Positions 8,544 to 18,500 of a stretch of 64,000 nt of DNA are shown piece after piece. The notes under the pieces were generated by a model that did no database searches, was not told where the DNA came from, and saw only the letters and a list, made by a program, of their open reading frames with translations. Source of the DNA: Tractidigestivibacter montrealensis (lineage in GTDB: Bacteria > Actinomycetota > Coriobacteriia > Coriobacteriales > Atopobiaceae); assembly GCF_024741235.1 (NCBI RefSeq), contig NZ_JANSKA010000002.1, positions 248,001-312,000 of the forward strand. The letters run 5' to 3'. The translations under genes were made by a program, and so were the position numbers. Position 1 is the first letter of the stretch. Each line of letters opens with the position of its first letter.

Positions 8544-10754
8544 ATGGGTGTCCCGCAGCAGGCGCCCGCGGGTACTGCCCCGAGCATCGGGGCCGCTGCG
8601 GGACGCATTGACAGGACGCTCGCCCTCACGGACAGCGTCTCTCGTCTTCGCTACGTCTCGTCGCGAGGCGCGTCTTCCCGGCTTGACGCGCTGGAGCGCC
8701 TGGGAATTCACCGCGTACGCGACCTCTTCCTGCACATCCCGCACCGCTACGTGGACTACTCGCATGTGGTGCCCATTAGCCATGCGGACGTGGGTTCCGA
8801 GGTCACGGTGGTGGGCACCGTCGACAAGGTGGAGCTCAAGCGGCCGCGGCCTCGTCTCACGGTGGTCGAGCTCTTCGTGTTCGATCAGACCGGCGTGCTC
8901 TCGGCGAGCTTCTTCGGGCAGCCCTGGCTGGCCGAGCAGGTCAAGCGCGGCGACAAGGTGGCGCTCTCGGGCAAGGTCGAGTTTGCCTACGGCTTCAAGC
9001 GGATGCGGGCGCCCTTTCACGAGGTTCTCGATTCTGACGCCAGCGCCTCGGCCTACAGGCGTGTTCTGCCCGTGCATCCTGTGGGGGAGGGCATCACCAC
9101 CTCCTGGATGCGCCGCATTGTCTCGTGCGCCCTTGCCGACGTGGGGGACGTTACGGACTGGCTGCCCGCCCCGCTTGCCGCGCGACACGGGCTCATGACG
9201 CTTGCGCGTGCCATTCGCGAGGTCCACTTCCCGCAGACCCTTGCCACCGCCGAGCAAGCTAGAAAGCGCCTCGCCTACGACGAGCTCCTCTGCCTTCAGG
9301 TGGCCCTTCTCAGCCGCCAGGCCCTTGAGCTGGGAGACGTCCGCGCCACAACGCACAAGACGTTTGGTCCCCACACAGACGCCCTTCTCGCCGCGTTGCC
9401 CTTCTCGCTCACGGACGAGCAGCGCTGCGCCGCAGACCAGATTCTTGCCGACATGGCGGCACCCCGCATCATGAATCGCCTGCTTCTGGGCGATGTTGGC
9501 ACGGGCAAGACGGCCGTTGCCGCCGTGGCGCTCGCTGCCGTGGCAGACTCGGGAACGCAGGCCGCCGTCATGGCCCCCACCTCCGTTCTTGCGCGCCAGT
9601 ATGCCGAGAAGCTCGGGCCCGTGCTCGACGCGGCGGGCATCACCTGGGCACTTGTCACGGGGGCGACGCCCGCCGCCGAGCGCGCGGAGACGGCCAGGCA
9701 CACGGCCGCAGGCGACCTCTGCGTGACCTTTGGCACCACGGCGCTCCTCTCCGATGACATCGCGTTCGCTCGTCTCACGTTTGTGGTCATTGACGAGCAG
9801 CACCGCTTTGGCGTGGACCAGCGCGCGTCGCTGCGCCGAAAGGGAGCGGGGGCGGACCTTCTCGCCATGACGGCAACGCCCATACCGCGCACGCTTGCGC
9901 TCTCCATCTACGGCGACGTGTCGCTCTCGTGCATCCGCAGGCGCCCCAGGGCCACGGCTGGCGTCACCACGCGCGTCATCACGCCCGAGAACCTCGACCT
10001 TGCCTACGGCTCCATCCGAAGCGCCGTGGCGTCAGGACATCAGGCATACGTGATCTGTCCCCTGGTGGACGATGCTGACACCGGAGACAGCCTGGGGACG
10101 GACCTCGACGACGTCCCAGAGTCCCAGCGCAGCCGGAGCGCCCACGTTCGCTCGGCCACTTCGACCTTGGCCGAGCTCTCGGAGCGGATCTTCCCGGACT
10201 TTTCCTGTGCGCTGCTCACCGGTCGCATGTCCGCTGCCGAGAAGGACGCGGTCATGGAGGACTTTCGTGCCGGGAAGGTGAACGTGCTTGTCTCCACCAC
10301 GGTGGTCGAGGTGGGCGTCGACGTGCCCAACGCCACGGTGATGCTCGTGCATGACGCCGACCGCTTTGGCCTGGCGACCCTACACCAGCTGCGCGGGCGT
10401 GTGGGCCGTGGCGACTGGCCGGGCGAGGTGTGGCTCTCGTGTGCGGCAAAGCAGGGCACGCCGGCGCGCAAGCGCCTCTCGGCACTGGAGCACACCGCCG
10501 ATGGCTTCGAGCTGGCGCGGCTCGACCTCAAGCTGCGCCGCGAGGGCGAGGTCCTGGGGTATCGCCAACATGGCGGCATCACGCTGCACGTGAGCGACCT
10601 TGCGGCAGACGAGGACCTTGTGGTGGCCGCGCACGAGGATGCACAGGAGATCTTTGCCAAAGACCCCTCCCTTGCCAGCCCGGGCTTTCGGCCCATGGCG
10701 CTGGAGGCCAGGGACCGCTTTGGCGCCTACTTCGAGGAGCTGGACAGGGCATGA
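8544..10754 (+). CDS. recG: ATP-dependent DNA helicase RecG
   Basis: A 736-residue RecG that remodels stalled replication forks and Holliday junctions. The N-terminal wedge/OB region is followed by a superfamily 2 helicase core: motif I GDVGTGKT near residue 316, the DEQH box in DEQHRFGVDQR, and the motif III region MTATPIPRTLALSIYGD. The C-terminal QLRGRVGRGDWPG block is typical of RecG/TRCF. The start is uncertain; the first 25 or so residues are low complexity and could be leader if an internal start is used. Its stop overlaps rsmD by ATGA. Confidence 0.93.
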   Translation: MGVPQQAPAGTAPSIGAAAGRIDRTLALTDSVSRLRYVSSRGASSRLDALERLGIHRVRDLFLHIPHRYVDYSHVVPISHADVGSEVTVVGTVDKVELKRPRPRLTVVELFVFDQTGVLSASFFGQPWLAEQVKRGDKVALSGKVEFAYGFKRMRAPFHEVLDSDASASAYRRVLPVHPVGEGITTSWMRRIVSCALADVGDVTDWLPAPLAARHGLMTLARAIREVHFPQTLATAEQARKRLAYDELLCLQVALLSRQALELGDVRATTHKTFGPHTDALLAALPFSLTDEQRCAADQILADMAAPRIMNRLLLGDVGTGKTAVAAVALAAVADSGTQAAVMAPTSVLARQYAEKLGPVLDAAGITWALVTGATPAAERAETARHTAAGDLCVTFGTTALLSDDIAFARLTFVVIDEQHRFGVDQRASLRRKGAGADLLAMTATPIPRTLALSIYGDVSLSCIRRRPRATAGVTTRVITPENLDLAYGSIRSAVASGHQAYVICPLVDDADTGDSLGTDLDDVPESQRSRSAHVRSATSTLAELSERIFPDFSCALLTGRMSAAEKDAVMEDFRAGKVNVLVSTTVVEVGVDVPNATVMLVHDADRFGLATLHQLRGRVGRGDWPGEVWLSCAAKQGTPARKRLSALEHTADGFELARLDLKLRREGEVLGYRQHGGITLHVSDLAADEDLVVAAHEDAQEIFAKDPSLASPGFRPMALEARDRFGAYFEELDRA

Positions 10755-11335
10755 GGGTTGTTGGCGGCAAGTGGGGCGGCGTGCCCCTGGAGTCACCGGA
10801 GGGTCGTGGCGTCACGCGTCCCACGACAGACCGCAATCGCGAGGCAATGGCGTCGATGATTCTCTCGGCGCGCGGGCTTAACCTGGGCGGCGCCTCGGTG
10901 CTCGACGCATTTGCGGGCTCCGGCGCCATGGGCATCGAGCTTCTCTCGCGCGGGGCGGACCGCTGCACCTTCATCGACCAGGATGCGCGTGCGGCCACCC
11001 GCGTGCGCCGCAACCTTGCCAAGGTTGGCGCCGAGAAGGTGGCCTACGCCGTGCTCCGCGGCGATGCCTGCCAGCTTGCCGAGCGCGGCCGCATCGCCGG
11101 GGCGCCCTTCGACGTTGTCTTTCTCGACCCGCCCTATGCGCTCTCGGCGGACGTCGTGAGTGCTATGCTCGAACACCTTGCTGCGCATGGCGCGCTGCGC
11201 CCGGGAGCGACCGTGGTCTACGAGCGCTCCGCGGAGGCGCCAGGGCTTGGCGTGCCGGGGCTCATCCCCGTGCGCACGAAGCGCTACGGCATCACCTGCG
11301 TGGACCTTCTTGAGAAAGGACAGGACGTTGACTAG
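10751..11335 (+). CDS. rsmD: 16S rRNA (guanine-966 N2)-methyltransferase RsmD
   Basis: A 194-residue Rossmann-fold SAM methyltransferase with RVVGGKWGG at the N-terminus, the SAM site LDAFAGSGAMGIELLSRGA at residues 51-69, and catalytic DPPY at 126-129. RsmD modifies G966 of 16S rRNA. ATG 10751 overlaps the recG stop by four bases, giving coupling. The gene runs into coaD by 8 nt. A longer in-frame extension upstream lies inside recG and is rejected. Confidence 0.9.
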   Translation: MRVVGGKWGGVPLESPEGRGVTRPTTDRNREAMASMILSARGLNLGGASVLDAFAGSGAMGIELLSRGADRCTFIDQDARAATRVRRNLAKVGAEKVAYAVLRGDACQLAERGRIAGAPFDVVFLDPPYALSADVVSAMLEHLAAHGALRPGATVVYERSAEAPGLGVPGLIPVRTKRYGITCVDLLEKGQDVD

Positions 11336-11837
11336 CGAGCTCTGCACCCATGTGGTGGTGCCCGGTACCTTCGACCCGGTGACCCTGGGCCACATGGACG
11401 TGATTCGCCGTGCCCGCAAGCTCTTCCCACAGGTGACGGTAGCCGTGGCGGAGTCGCGCCACAAGCGCGGCACGGGCACCGAGTTCACGCTCGAGGAGCG
11501 CGTGGACATGCTAAAGCGCGCCCTGCGCGACGAGGGCATGACCGACGGCATCGAGGTGGTGCCGTTCTGCGGCCTTCTCGTTGAGTTTTGCAAGGAGCGC
11601 GGGGCAGGCGGCGTTGTCAAGGGACTGCGCGCCACGACGGACTTCGAGTACGAGCTGCAGCAGGCCGACCTCAACACCTACATGGCGCCCGACTTGGAGT
11701 CCATCTTCGTCATGTCGAGCCCCAAGTACGGCTACGTATCTTCCTCCATCGTGCGCGAGATTGCGGCCATGGGCGGCGACGTTGACTTCCTCGTGCCGCC
11801 GTGCGTGGCCGAGCGGCTCCGTGCGCACTATGCGTGA
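11328..11837 (+). CDS. coaD: Phosphopantetheine adenylyltransferase CoaD
   Basis: A 169-residue enzyme making dephospho-CoA from 4-phosphopantetheine and ATP. The nucleotidyltransferase motif TLGH lies in VVPGTFDPVTLGH, followed by VVKGLRATTDFEYE and YGYVSSSIVREIA, all diagnostic of CoaD. The start is a TTG at 11328 with AAAGGA seven bases upstream, overlapping the end of rsmD; the rsmD-coaD pair is common in Gram-positive bacteria. Confidence 0.92.
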   Translation: MTSELCTHVVVPGTFDPVTLGHMDVIRRARKLFPQVTVAVAESRHKRGTGTEFTLEERVDMLKRALRDEGMTDGIEVVPFCGLLVEFCKERGAGGVVKGLRATTDFEYELQQADLNTYMAPDLESIFVMSSPKYGYVSSSIVREIAAMGGDVDFLVPPCVAERLRAHYA

Positions 11838-11871
11838 GCTTTGGCTCGTTTGGGGACTTGCGTTGCTTTTC

Positions 11872-11880
11872 TGCTACCAT
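11872..11880 (+). promoter_or_regulatory. Extended -10 TGCTACCAT
   Basis: TGCTACCAT lies between coaD and the DivIVA-like gene and matches the TGCTANNAT form seen before ileS, guaB and leuS. A nearby TATGAT at 11884-11889 is an alternative -10. Confidence 0.4.
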
Positions 11881-11951
11881 CGATATGATATGCCCCTCGG
11901 GCAGCGCACGGGAACGCCCGAGCAGTGGCCCGTACTCGAAAGGAGACCTGG

Positions 11952-12449
11952 ATGCAGCCGGGTGAGGAAATAGAGAGCCTGGTCGACGAGCTCGAGCAGC
12001 TAGTGAACGAGGCGAAGTCCCCGCTCACCGGCGGCGGCCAGAAGAAGATAGTCGACGCGCAGGACGTGTACGAGATTCTCGACGAGATCCGCAGGGTCTT
12101 CCCGCAGGAGTTCCAGGACGCCCGCCGCATCCTCAAGGAGGAGCAGGAGACGCTCGACCGTGCCCAGCAGCAGGCCGATAGCATCATCGCCGACGCCCAG
12201 CAGCAGGCCATGATCCTTGCGGGAGACCAGGAGGTCGTCCGTCTCGCCCAGCAGCAGGCCGATAGCATCAAGGACCAGGCTGCCCAGTACGAGCGCGACA
12301 CCCGCTACAACGCCGAGGAGTACGCAGACACCGTGCTCGCGCACCTCGAGGAGAACCTCAAGTCGCTCACCAATTCTGTCTCCCGCGTCCGCCAGACGCT
12401 CGACGAGAACTCCGGTCCGCGCAACACCTCGAACAACGTTCCCTGGTAA
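11952..12449 (+). CDS. DivIVA/SepIVA-like coiled-coil protein
   Basis: A 165-residue, highly charged helical protein. After a short N-terminal helix and a Gly-rich turn (TGGGQKK) it has a long coiled coil in which AQQQADSI occurs twice (about residues 75-82 and 97-104) with related AQQQAM between. Such proteins in actinobacteria are DivIVA-domain or F0F1-b-subunit-like and act in septation or polar growth; the exact role is not shown here. AGGAG precedes ATG 11952. It ends 5 nt before the yceD-like gene, so it probably leads the yceD-rpmF-plsX transcript. Confidence 0.6.
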   Translation: MQPGEEIESLVDELEQLVNEAKSPLTGGGQKKIVDAQDVYEILDEIRRVFPQEFQDARRILKEEQETLDRAQQQADSIIADAQQQAMILAGDQEVVRLAQQQADSIKDQAAQYERDTRYNAEEYADTVLAHLEENLKSLTNSVSRVRQTLDENSGPRNTSNNVPW

Positions 12450-12454
12450 GCGCC

Positions 12455-13072
12455 ATGCAGCCTGTGATTCTTGCTCTTGACGCGCGCCTTGGCGAGGCAG
12501 GTGACACCCTGCCCCTTAAGGGCCACCTCGACGAGACGTCCTACACCCTTGGCGAGCGCGAGTTCTCTCTGCCCTCGGGCATCGACTACGACCTCATGCT
12601 CACCAACGCGGGCGAGGGCATCCTCGCCACAGGCATCCTCACCACACACGTGGTGGGCACCTGCGACCGCTGCCTCAGCACCGCGGAGTTCGACGTGAGC
12701 GGCGAGGTCGACGAGTACTACCTCTTCGAGGAGCCCGAGGACACGGGTGACGACGATGACGACGAGCTCGACTTCTCGCTCGTCTCGGCCGACAACACCA
12801 TCGACCTCTCGGGCGCGCTCCTCTCGTCGCTTGTCATGGAGACGCCCTTCGTGGTGCTCTGCCGTCCGGACTGCAAGGGTCTCTGTCCCGTCTGCGGCGC
12901 CAACCTCAACGAGGAGGACTGTGGCCACGCAGCCCAGATCGAGGAGGACCGCCTGAAGGCAAGCCCGTTCGCGGTTCTCGCCTCGCTGGACCTAGACCAC
13001 AAGGGGGACGAGAAGGGCGATGCGCCCGTCCCCGGCGAGCAACCCAAAAACGACAAACCGGATGCGGAGTGA
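12455..13072 (+). CDS. yceD: DUF177 (YceD) protein
   Basis: A 205-residue DUF177 protein. It shows the family cysteines in TCDRCLSTAEFDVSGEVDEYY and the C-terminal CRPDCKGLCPVCGANLNEEDC, then a charged tail. YceD is associated with 23S rRNA processing or accumulation in E. coli and plants, and almost always sits beside rpmF, as it does here. The Asp-rich loop (TGDDDDDELD) is a lineage-specific insertion. Confidence 0.88.
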   Translation: MQPVILALDARLGEAGDTLPLKGHLDETSYTLGEREFSLPSGIDYDLMLTNAGEGILATGILTTHVVGTCDRCLSTAEFDVSGEVDEYYLFEEPEDTGDDDDDELDFSLVSADNTIDLSGALLSSLVMETPFVVLCRPDCKGLCPVCGANLNEEDCGHAAQIEEDRLKASPFAVLASLDLDHKGDEKGDAPVPGEQPKNDKPDAE

Positions 13073-13111
13073 AGATATTGCCGCATCTGGCGCATATGCC
13101 CAATTGCGTGG

Positions 13112-13117
13112 TATAGT
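13112..13117 (+). promoter_or_regulatory. Candidate -10 TATAGT for rpmF
   Basis: TATAGT lies 76 nt before rpmF. A weak -35 (TGGCGC at 13088) is 18 nt upstream. This would let ribosomal protein L32 be made separately from yceD. Confidence 0.35.
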
Positions 13118-13193
13118 CATCTACGCATGATTTTTGGTCAAGTTGCCCCGCGTCTCTACGAGGGGCGCGGTGTAAGAGCAAGAGAGGTTCAAG

Positions 13194-13373
13194 ATGGCAG
13201 TTCCTAAGCAGAAAAAGGGCCGTGGAGCCACGCACACCCGTCGTTCGGCCAACAGCAAGGTCGCCACTCCGGCCCGTTCCGTGTGCCCGCGTTGCGGAGC
13301 CCCCAAGCTCCCGCACCACGTGTGCCCCAACTGCGGCTACTACAAGGACCGCGAGGTCGTTGTCACCGAGTAG
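13194..13373 (+). CDS. rpmF: 50S ribosomal protein L32
   Basis: A 59-residue protein starting MAVPKQKKGRGATHTRRS, the classic L32 N-terminus. It has a Zn-ribbon of the four-cysteine type (Cys31, 34, 44, 47). AGAGAGG precedes ATG 13194. It sits between yceD and plsX, the conserved bacterial order. Confidence 0.95.
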   Translation: MAVPKQKKGRGATHTRRSANSKVATPARSVCPRCGAPKLPHHVCPNCGYYKDREVVVTE

Positions 13374-13396
13374 CCCCATGCCTGCAACATGGCCTG

Positions 13397-13432
13397 GGAG
13401 GTCGGTCCCTTCTGGGGTCGGCCTCCTTTTTT
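13397..13432 (+). terminator. Rho-independent terminator after rpmF
   Basis: A 13-bp stem with a few G-T pairs, from GGAGG at 13397 to CCTCC at 13426 around a TTCT loop, is followed by six T residues. Reading into plsX would need readthrough or a separate promoter. Confidence 0.85.
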
Positions 13433-13473
13433 AATCTTGCGCGCGAGCGCCTCACAGCGACCTTGGAGGATAG

Positions 13474-14463
13474 ATGACCACCATCTGCGTTGACGTCATG
13501 GGCTCCGACCGCGAGCCTCCCGTGCTGCTCGAAGGCGTTGCCAAGGCCCTCGAGCTCGACCCCGAGCTCAAGGTCCTCGTGGCGGGCGACGCCTCTGTGG
13601 TCGAGCCCTTCGCCCGCGACCACGAGCGCGCGGAGGCCCTCGTGACCACCGAGGTCATCGCCATGGACGAGCACCCCGCCTCCGCCGTGCGCAAGAAGAA
13701 GGACGCGAGCATCGTGCGCGCCGCCTCCGCGGTGCGCGCGGGCCAGGCGGACGGCCTCTTCTCGGCCGGCTCAACCGGCGCAGTGCTCACGGCTGCGACC
13801 TTTGGCATCGGGCGCATCAAGGGCATCCGCCGTCCGGCGCTCACGCTTGCCGCCCCCGGCATCTCGGGGAAGAAGACGGTCCTTCTCGACTGCGGTGCCA
13901 ACGCAGACGTCCATCCCGACGCCATCGTGCAGTTTGCGCACATGGGTCGCGCCTATGCACAGGTGGTCCTTGGCGTCGAGGAGCCCCGCGTTGCGCTTCT
14001 CTGCAATGGCTCCGAGGATACCAAGGGCTCTGAGCTCGCACTGTCCTACCACAAGGCGCTCGCAGAGGGGAACTGCGGCTTTGTGGGCAACGCCGAGGGC
14101 ACGGATCTTCTTGCTGGCACCTACGACGTGATCGTGGCAGACGGGTTCACGGGCAACGTTGCGCTGAAGACCATCGAGGGCACGGCAAAGTTCATCGTGT
14201 CTCGCGTCAAGGCCGCGGCAGGCGAGTCCAAGCGCGCGGGCCTGGGCGCCCTCATGCTCAAGCCGGCGCTCAAGACCGTCGCGGGCGAGCTCTCTGGCGA
14301 CGAGATGGGCGGCGCCGTCCTTCTCGGCCTGCGCGCTCCCGTGGTCAAGGGCCATGGCAGCACCAGCGCCGAGGCCGTGGCCAGCGGCACCCTTGCCTGC
14401 GCCCGCGCCGCTCGCGGACAGCTCTGCGAACGTATCGCCAAGGCCTGCGAGAAGGCCGAGTAA
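13474..14463 (+). CDS. plsX: Phosphate acyltransferase PlsX
   Basis: A 329-residue PlsX that converts acyl-ACP to acyl-phosphate for phospholipid synthesis on the membrane surface. The start ICVDVMGSDREP matches the DAMGGD-x-P motif. LFSAGSTGAVL, LLDCGANADVHPDAIVQFAHMG and GFTGNVALKTIEGT are also diagnostic. GGAGG precedes ATG 13474. It is followed by acpP and rnc, the standard cluster. Confidence 0.94.
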   Translation: MTTICVDVMGSDREPPVLLEGVAKALELDPELKVLVAGDASVVEPFARDHERAEALVTTEVIAMDEHPASAVRKKKDASIVRAASAVRAGQADGLFSAGSTGAVLTAATFGIGRIKGIRRPALTLAAPGISGKKTVLLDCGANADVHPDAIVQFAHMGRAYAQVVLGVEEPRVALLCNGSEDTKGSELALSYHKALAEGNCGFVGNAEGTDLLAGTYDVIVADGFTGNVALKTIEGTAKFIVSRVKAAAGESKRAGLGALMLKPALKTVAGELSGDEMGGAVLLGLRAPVVKGHGSTSAEAVASGTLACARAARGQLCERIAKACEKAE

Positions 14464-14485
14464 CGGGTACCATAGGCTCGTGTGT

Positions 14486-14504
14486 GCGGGCCTTCTCGGC
14501 CCGC
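14486..14504 (+). other. Hairpin between plsX and acpP
   Basis: A perfect 7-bp stem GCGGGCC / GGCCCGC with loop TTCTC and no T-run. It may be an mRNA-processing or attenuation structure. Confidence 0.4.
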
Positions 14505-14539
14505 GCGAATCGGCAACGTCAATCCGCTAGGAGGAACCC

Positions 14540-14779
14540 ATGGACCATGACGCCATTCTCGAGAAGGTCATCTCGGTCGTGAACGACACCCTCGAGGTCC
14601 CTGCAGACGTCGAGCTCACCGAGAAGACCGCCTTCAAGGACCTCGGCGCAGACTCCTTTGACCTGCTCGAGCTGGTCACCGCCCTCGAGGACGAGTTCGA
14701 CCTCACCTTTGATGACGAGGCCCTCGAGAAGATTGCAACCGTGGGTGACGCCGTGAGCGCCATCGAGGTCGCTCAGTAA
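14540..14779 (+). CDS. acpP: Acyl carrier protein (fatty acid synthesis)
   Basis: A 79-residue acidic four-helix carrier protein. The phosphopantetheine serine is Ser39 in DLGADSFDLLELV, close to the canonical DSLD motif. Genomic position between plsX and rnc marks this as the housekeeping ACP, in contrast to the two other ACPs at 47564 and 55637. AGGAGG lies upstream of ATG 14540. Confidence 0.93.
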   Translation: MDHDAILEKVISVVNDTLEVPADVELTEKTAFKDLGADSFDLLELVTALEDEFDLTFDDEALEKIATVGDAVSAIEVAQ

Positions 14780-14804
14780 GCTTTTGTAAGGGGAGCTCTC
14801 TCAC

Positions 14805-15560
14805 TTGAACACGCATGAAAGGGTCAGCGAGGTGGAGCGCATCTGCGGCCATCACTTCACTGACAAAAGGCTCATAACGTCTGCCATCACGCACCCCTCG
14901 GCTGTGGAGGGAAAGCCTGTCTCGGCCTCCTACGAGAGGCTCGAGTTCCTGGGCGACTCCATCCTGGGTGCAATCGTCGCCACCGAGCTCTTCGAGCGCT
15001 TTCCCGGGCTCGACGAGGGCGCGCTCACAAGGCTCAAGATCTTGCTCGTCTCGGGCGAGACGCTCTCCGAGGTGTCGGGTGACCTCGGTATTGCGCCGCT
15101 CATCGTGGTGGGCGAGTCCGAGAAGGGCACGCACGCGCGCGGCATGCACTCCGCCCTCGAGAACGTCTACGAGTCCATCGTGGGCGCCCTCTATCTTGAT
15201 GCCGGCTACGAGGACACCCGCAGGTTCGTGCTTGACACGCTCTCTCCGCACTTCACGCCCGAGCTTGTCGATCGCCTCTCCGAGCGGCCGATAAACCCCA
15301 AGTCGCGCCTGCAGGAGATCACCCAGCGCGACCTGCGCCTTGCTCCCGAGTACAAGCTCGTGGGCGAGGAGGGGCCTGCCCATGACCCCACCTTCACCTC
15401 CGTTGTGTTGGTCGACGGCAAGCGCGTGGGCCGGGGTTCCGGCCCCTCCAAGAAGAGCTCCGAGAACGCCGCCGCCGCGGACGCGCTCGAGCGTATGGGA
15501 CAGGGCGGCGACAAGGGGGCAGACGCCAGCGTCGCCCCTGCTGACGCCGACGAGCACTAG
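14805..15560 (+). CDS. rnc: Ribonuclease III
   Basis: A 251-residue RNase III that cleaves double-stranded RNA in rRNA and mRNA processing. The catalytic signature YERLEFLGDSILGAIVATELF is near residue 45, and ENVYESIVGALYLDAG supplies the second acidic cluster. A dsRNA-binding domain follows (NPKSRLQEITQ through GPSKKSSENAAAADALERM). The start is a TTG at 14805 with GGGAG 9 nt upstream; the nearby ATG is out of frame. Confidence 0.93.
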   Translation: MNTHERVSEVERICGHHFTDKRLITSAITHPSAVEGKPVSASYERLEFLGDSILGAIVATELFERFPGLDEGALTRLKILLVSGETLSEVSGDLGIAPLIVVGESEKGTHARGMHSALENVYESIVGALYLDAGYEDTRRFVLDTLSPHFTPELVDRLSERPINPKSRLQEITQRDLRLAPEYKLVGEEGPAHDPTFTSVVLVDGKRVGRGSGPSKKSSENAAAADALERMGQGGDKGADASVAPADADEH

Positions 15561-15583
15561 CCCGAGAAGCGAGAGGACCACCC

Positions 15584-18500
15584 TTGTATCTGAAGTCGCT
15601 CACCCTCAAGGGCTTCAAGTCCTTCGCCGACAGGACATCCATGTCCTTCGACCCCGGCCTCAACGTGGTTGTGGGCCCCAACGGCTCGGGCAAGTCGAAC
15701 GTCTCTGACGCCATTCTCTGGGTCCTGGGCGAGCAGAGCGCCAAGATGCTCCGCGGTCAGGCCATGGAGGACGTAATCTTCTCGGGCAGCTCCGCGAGGC
15801 CCGCCGTGGGCGTGGCGGAGGTCACCCTGGTTCTCGACAACTCCGATCACACGTTGCCCATCGACTTTTCCGAGGTGGGCATCACGCGCCGGATGTATCG
15901 CTCGGGTGAGTCCGAGTACCTCATCAACGGGGCGCCCGCGCGCCTCATGGATGTGCAGGACATCCTCCATGACTCGGGCCTGGGCAAGGACACCCACTCG
16001 ATCATCAGCCAGGGCAAGCTTGACTCCATCCTCCAGAGCCGTCCCGAGGAGCGCCGCGAGCTCATCGAAGAGGCCGCCGACATCTCCAAGCACCGCAGGC
16101 GCAAGGAGCGGAGCCTCCGCAAGCTCTCCTCGATGGACGACAACCTGGCGCGCGCCAAGGTTGTGGCGCGCGAGATCAACCGCCAGCTCAAGCCCCTCGA
16201 GCGCCAGGTCGACAAGGCGAAGCGCGCCCATGACATCACCGAGCGCCTGACCGAGCTGCGCACGCAGCTCGCCGTTGACGACCTGCGCCGCCTGCAGGCC
16301 TCCTACGGCACGCTCTCGGCCCGCGGCCGCGAGGCCGACGCCGCCGTCGAGCTTGCCCAGTACCGCCTGGACGAGAAGTCCGCCGAGCTTGAGAAGTACC
16401 AGTCGCTCCTCGAGCAGAAGGGCCTCTTTGTGGGCGACCTCGGCGAGCAGCGTCGCCGCATGCAGGACATCCTCGGCCGTATGGACTCGGACATGCGCCT
16501 TCTGGAGGAGAAGGGCAAGAACATGGTCTCGCGCCTCTCCGAGATGCGCATGCAGCTCTCGACCATGCGCAAGCAGCGCGCGGACGTGACCGAGGAGCAC
16601 GAGCGCGTGGCTGGCGACCTCTCCGACGCCCGCGTGCGCCAGCAAGAGCTCGAGGAGGGCATGGATGCGCTCTCGAAGGCGTCGCGGGAGGCGGTGGCGC
16701 ACCGTCGCGAGCTGGAGGACGCCCTCAACAAGCGCCAGTCAGACGAGCGCCAGGCGCGCTCCGAGGCGGATAGGGAGACCCTCGCCTTTGCCAAGCTCGA
16801 GGACCAGATCTCGAACGCCGAGGTCGAGGATGGCATGTACAAGAGCCGCCTCGAGCAGGTCGCCGAGACCCTCGCCACAACAGAGGAGGCGCTGGCCGAG
16901 AGGGGAGAGCGCAAGGCCCGCCTTGAGGAACAGCTCGCAGACGCCCGCGCCAAGGCGGAGGAGCTCGCCGGCACCATTGCCGAGGCCCAGGCCGCGCTCA
17001 AGCATGCGCGCGACGAGGAGCGCTCTGCCCGCACGAAGCTCTCGTCCTCCGAGGCCACCCTCTCGGCGCTGCGCTCCGTCGACGCCAACGTGGAGAAGGC
17101 GAGCCCGCTTGTGGAGGCCGTCTCCAAGGGGCAGGCTGCCAGCCTCGTCGAGTGTCGCCTAGCAGACCTTATCGACGCCGACGAGGCAACCGAGTCGCTG
17201 GTCGAGCGCCTGCTTGGCGACGATCTTGCCGCCTTCGTCGTGGCGAGCGCCGCCGATGCCGGCACGCTCGCTGCCTCGGCGCTCTCGCAGGGGCGCGCCG
17301 AGGGCAGGGCTACCGTGGTCTTCCGCGAGGCCGCTCCCGTTGCGGTGGCGGCGGAGGGCGCTCCCGGCGAGGCGCTCATCTCGCACCTGCGCGTCTCTGA
17401 CGCCGCGCGCCCGCTTCTCACGGCGCTTCTCGGCGACATCAGGCTCGTGGGCAGCGCCGAGGAGGCCATTCGCGCGCACCAGGCCATGCCGGCGCTCACC
17501 TACGTCACGCAGGACGGCGTCACCGTCACGCCCGACGGCCGCTGCGTGGTTGGCACCGCGCCATCGACCGAGGCGGGCGCCCTCGAGCGCAAGCGCCGCA
17601 TCCGCGCCCTCGAGGAGGGCATGGGGGAGCTGCGCGCCTCGCTTGGGGCTGCGACGGAGGCCGTGAGCGCTGCAGAGTCTGCGCTTGCCGCGTCGCGCGA
17701 CGGCGCTGCAGCCGCAAAGGGCGACGTCGCGCGTCTCTCCGGCGAGCTCTCCTCGGTCACGTCCGAGATGGGCCGCCTGGACGCCCAGCGCCAGCGTGCG
17801 GCGGACGAGCAGCGCCAGGTCACGCGCCAGCGCGACGCAGCCTCCGAGCGCGCGGCGGATGCCCGCTCGCACATCGAGGAGCACAAGGCAGCCGCTGCCG
17901 CCGCGCGCGCAAAGGCTGAGGAGCTAGTAGGCGGCCTGGGCGACCTGCGCACGCAGCATGACGAGGCAGTGCGCGCCCAGGGCAAGGCGTCCCACGAGCT
18001 CTCTGACGCGCGACTTGAGCTTGCGATGGCCAAGGAGCGTGCCAAGAACCTCTCGTCCCGCGAGCGGGAGCTTGCCAACCGCAAGCACGACCTCGATGCC
18101 CGCATCGTGGCAACCGAGGAGGGATCGCGAGCCCTTGAGGTGGTGCGCCTGCGCGTTGACCCGCTCCACGACCGCTACGACGCCATCCGCACCCGTGCGC
18201 TCGACTGGGCCGCGCGCCTCAAGGACCGCGCCTCGCTCGCCGAGGCTGACTCCGACTCCCTGAAGCGCACCATCGGCGACGCCAAGTCCGCCGTGAACGA
18301 TGCCACCGCCGAGCTCACACGCGCCCGCGACGCCGCGTCTGCGGTGAAGGTTGACCTCGGCCGTCTGGAGGTTCAGGTCCAAAACGCCATCGATGCCATC
18401 CAGGCAACGGGCTTCGTGCTCGACGAGGCGCTCTCGCTCCCCGCACCGGACGACCGCGAGGCCGCCGAGCGCGAGGCGGACCAGCTCGAGGGCCAGCTCG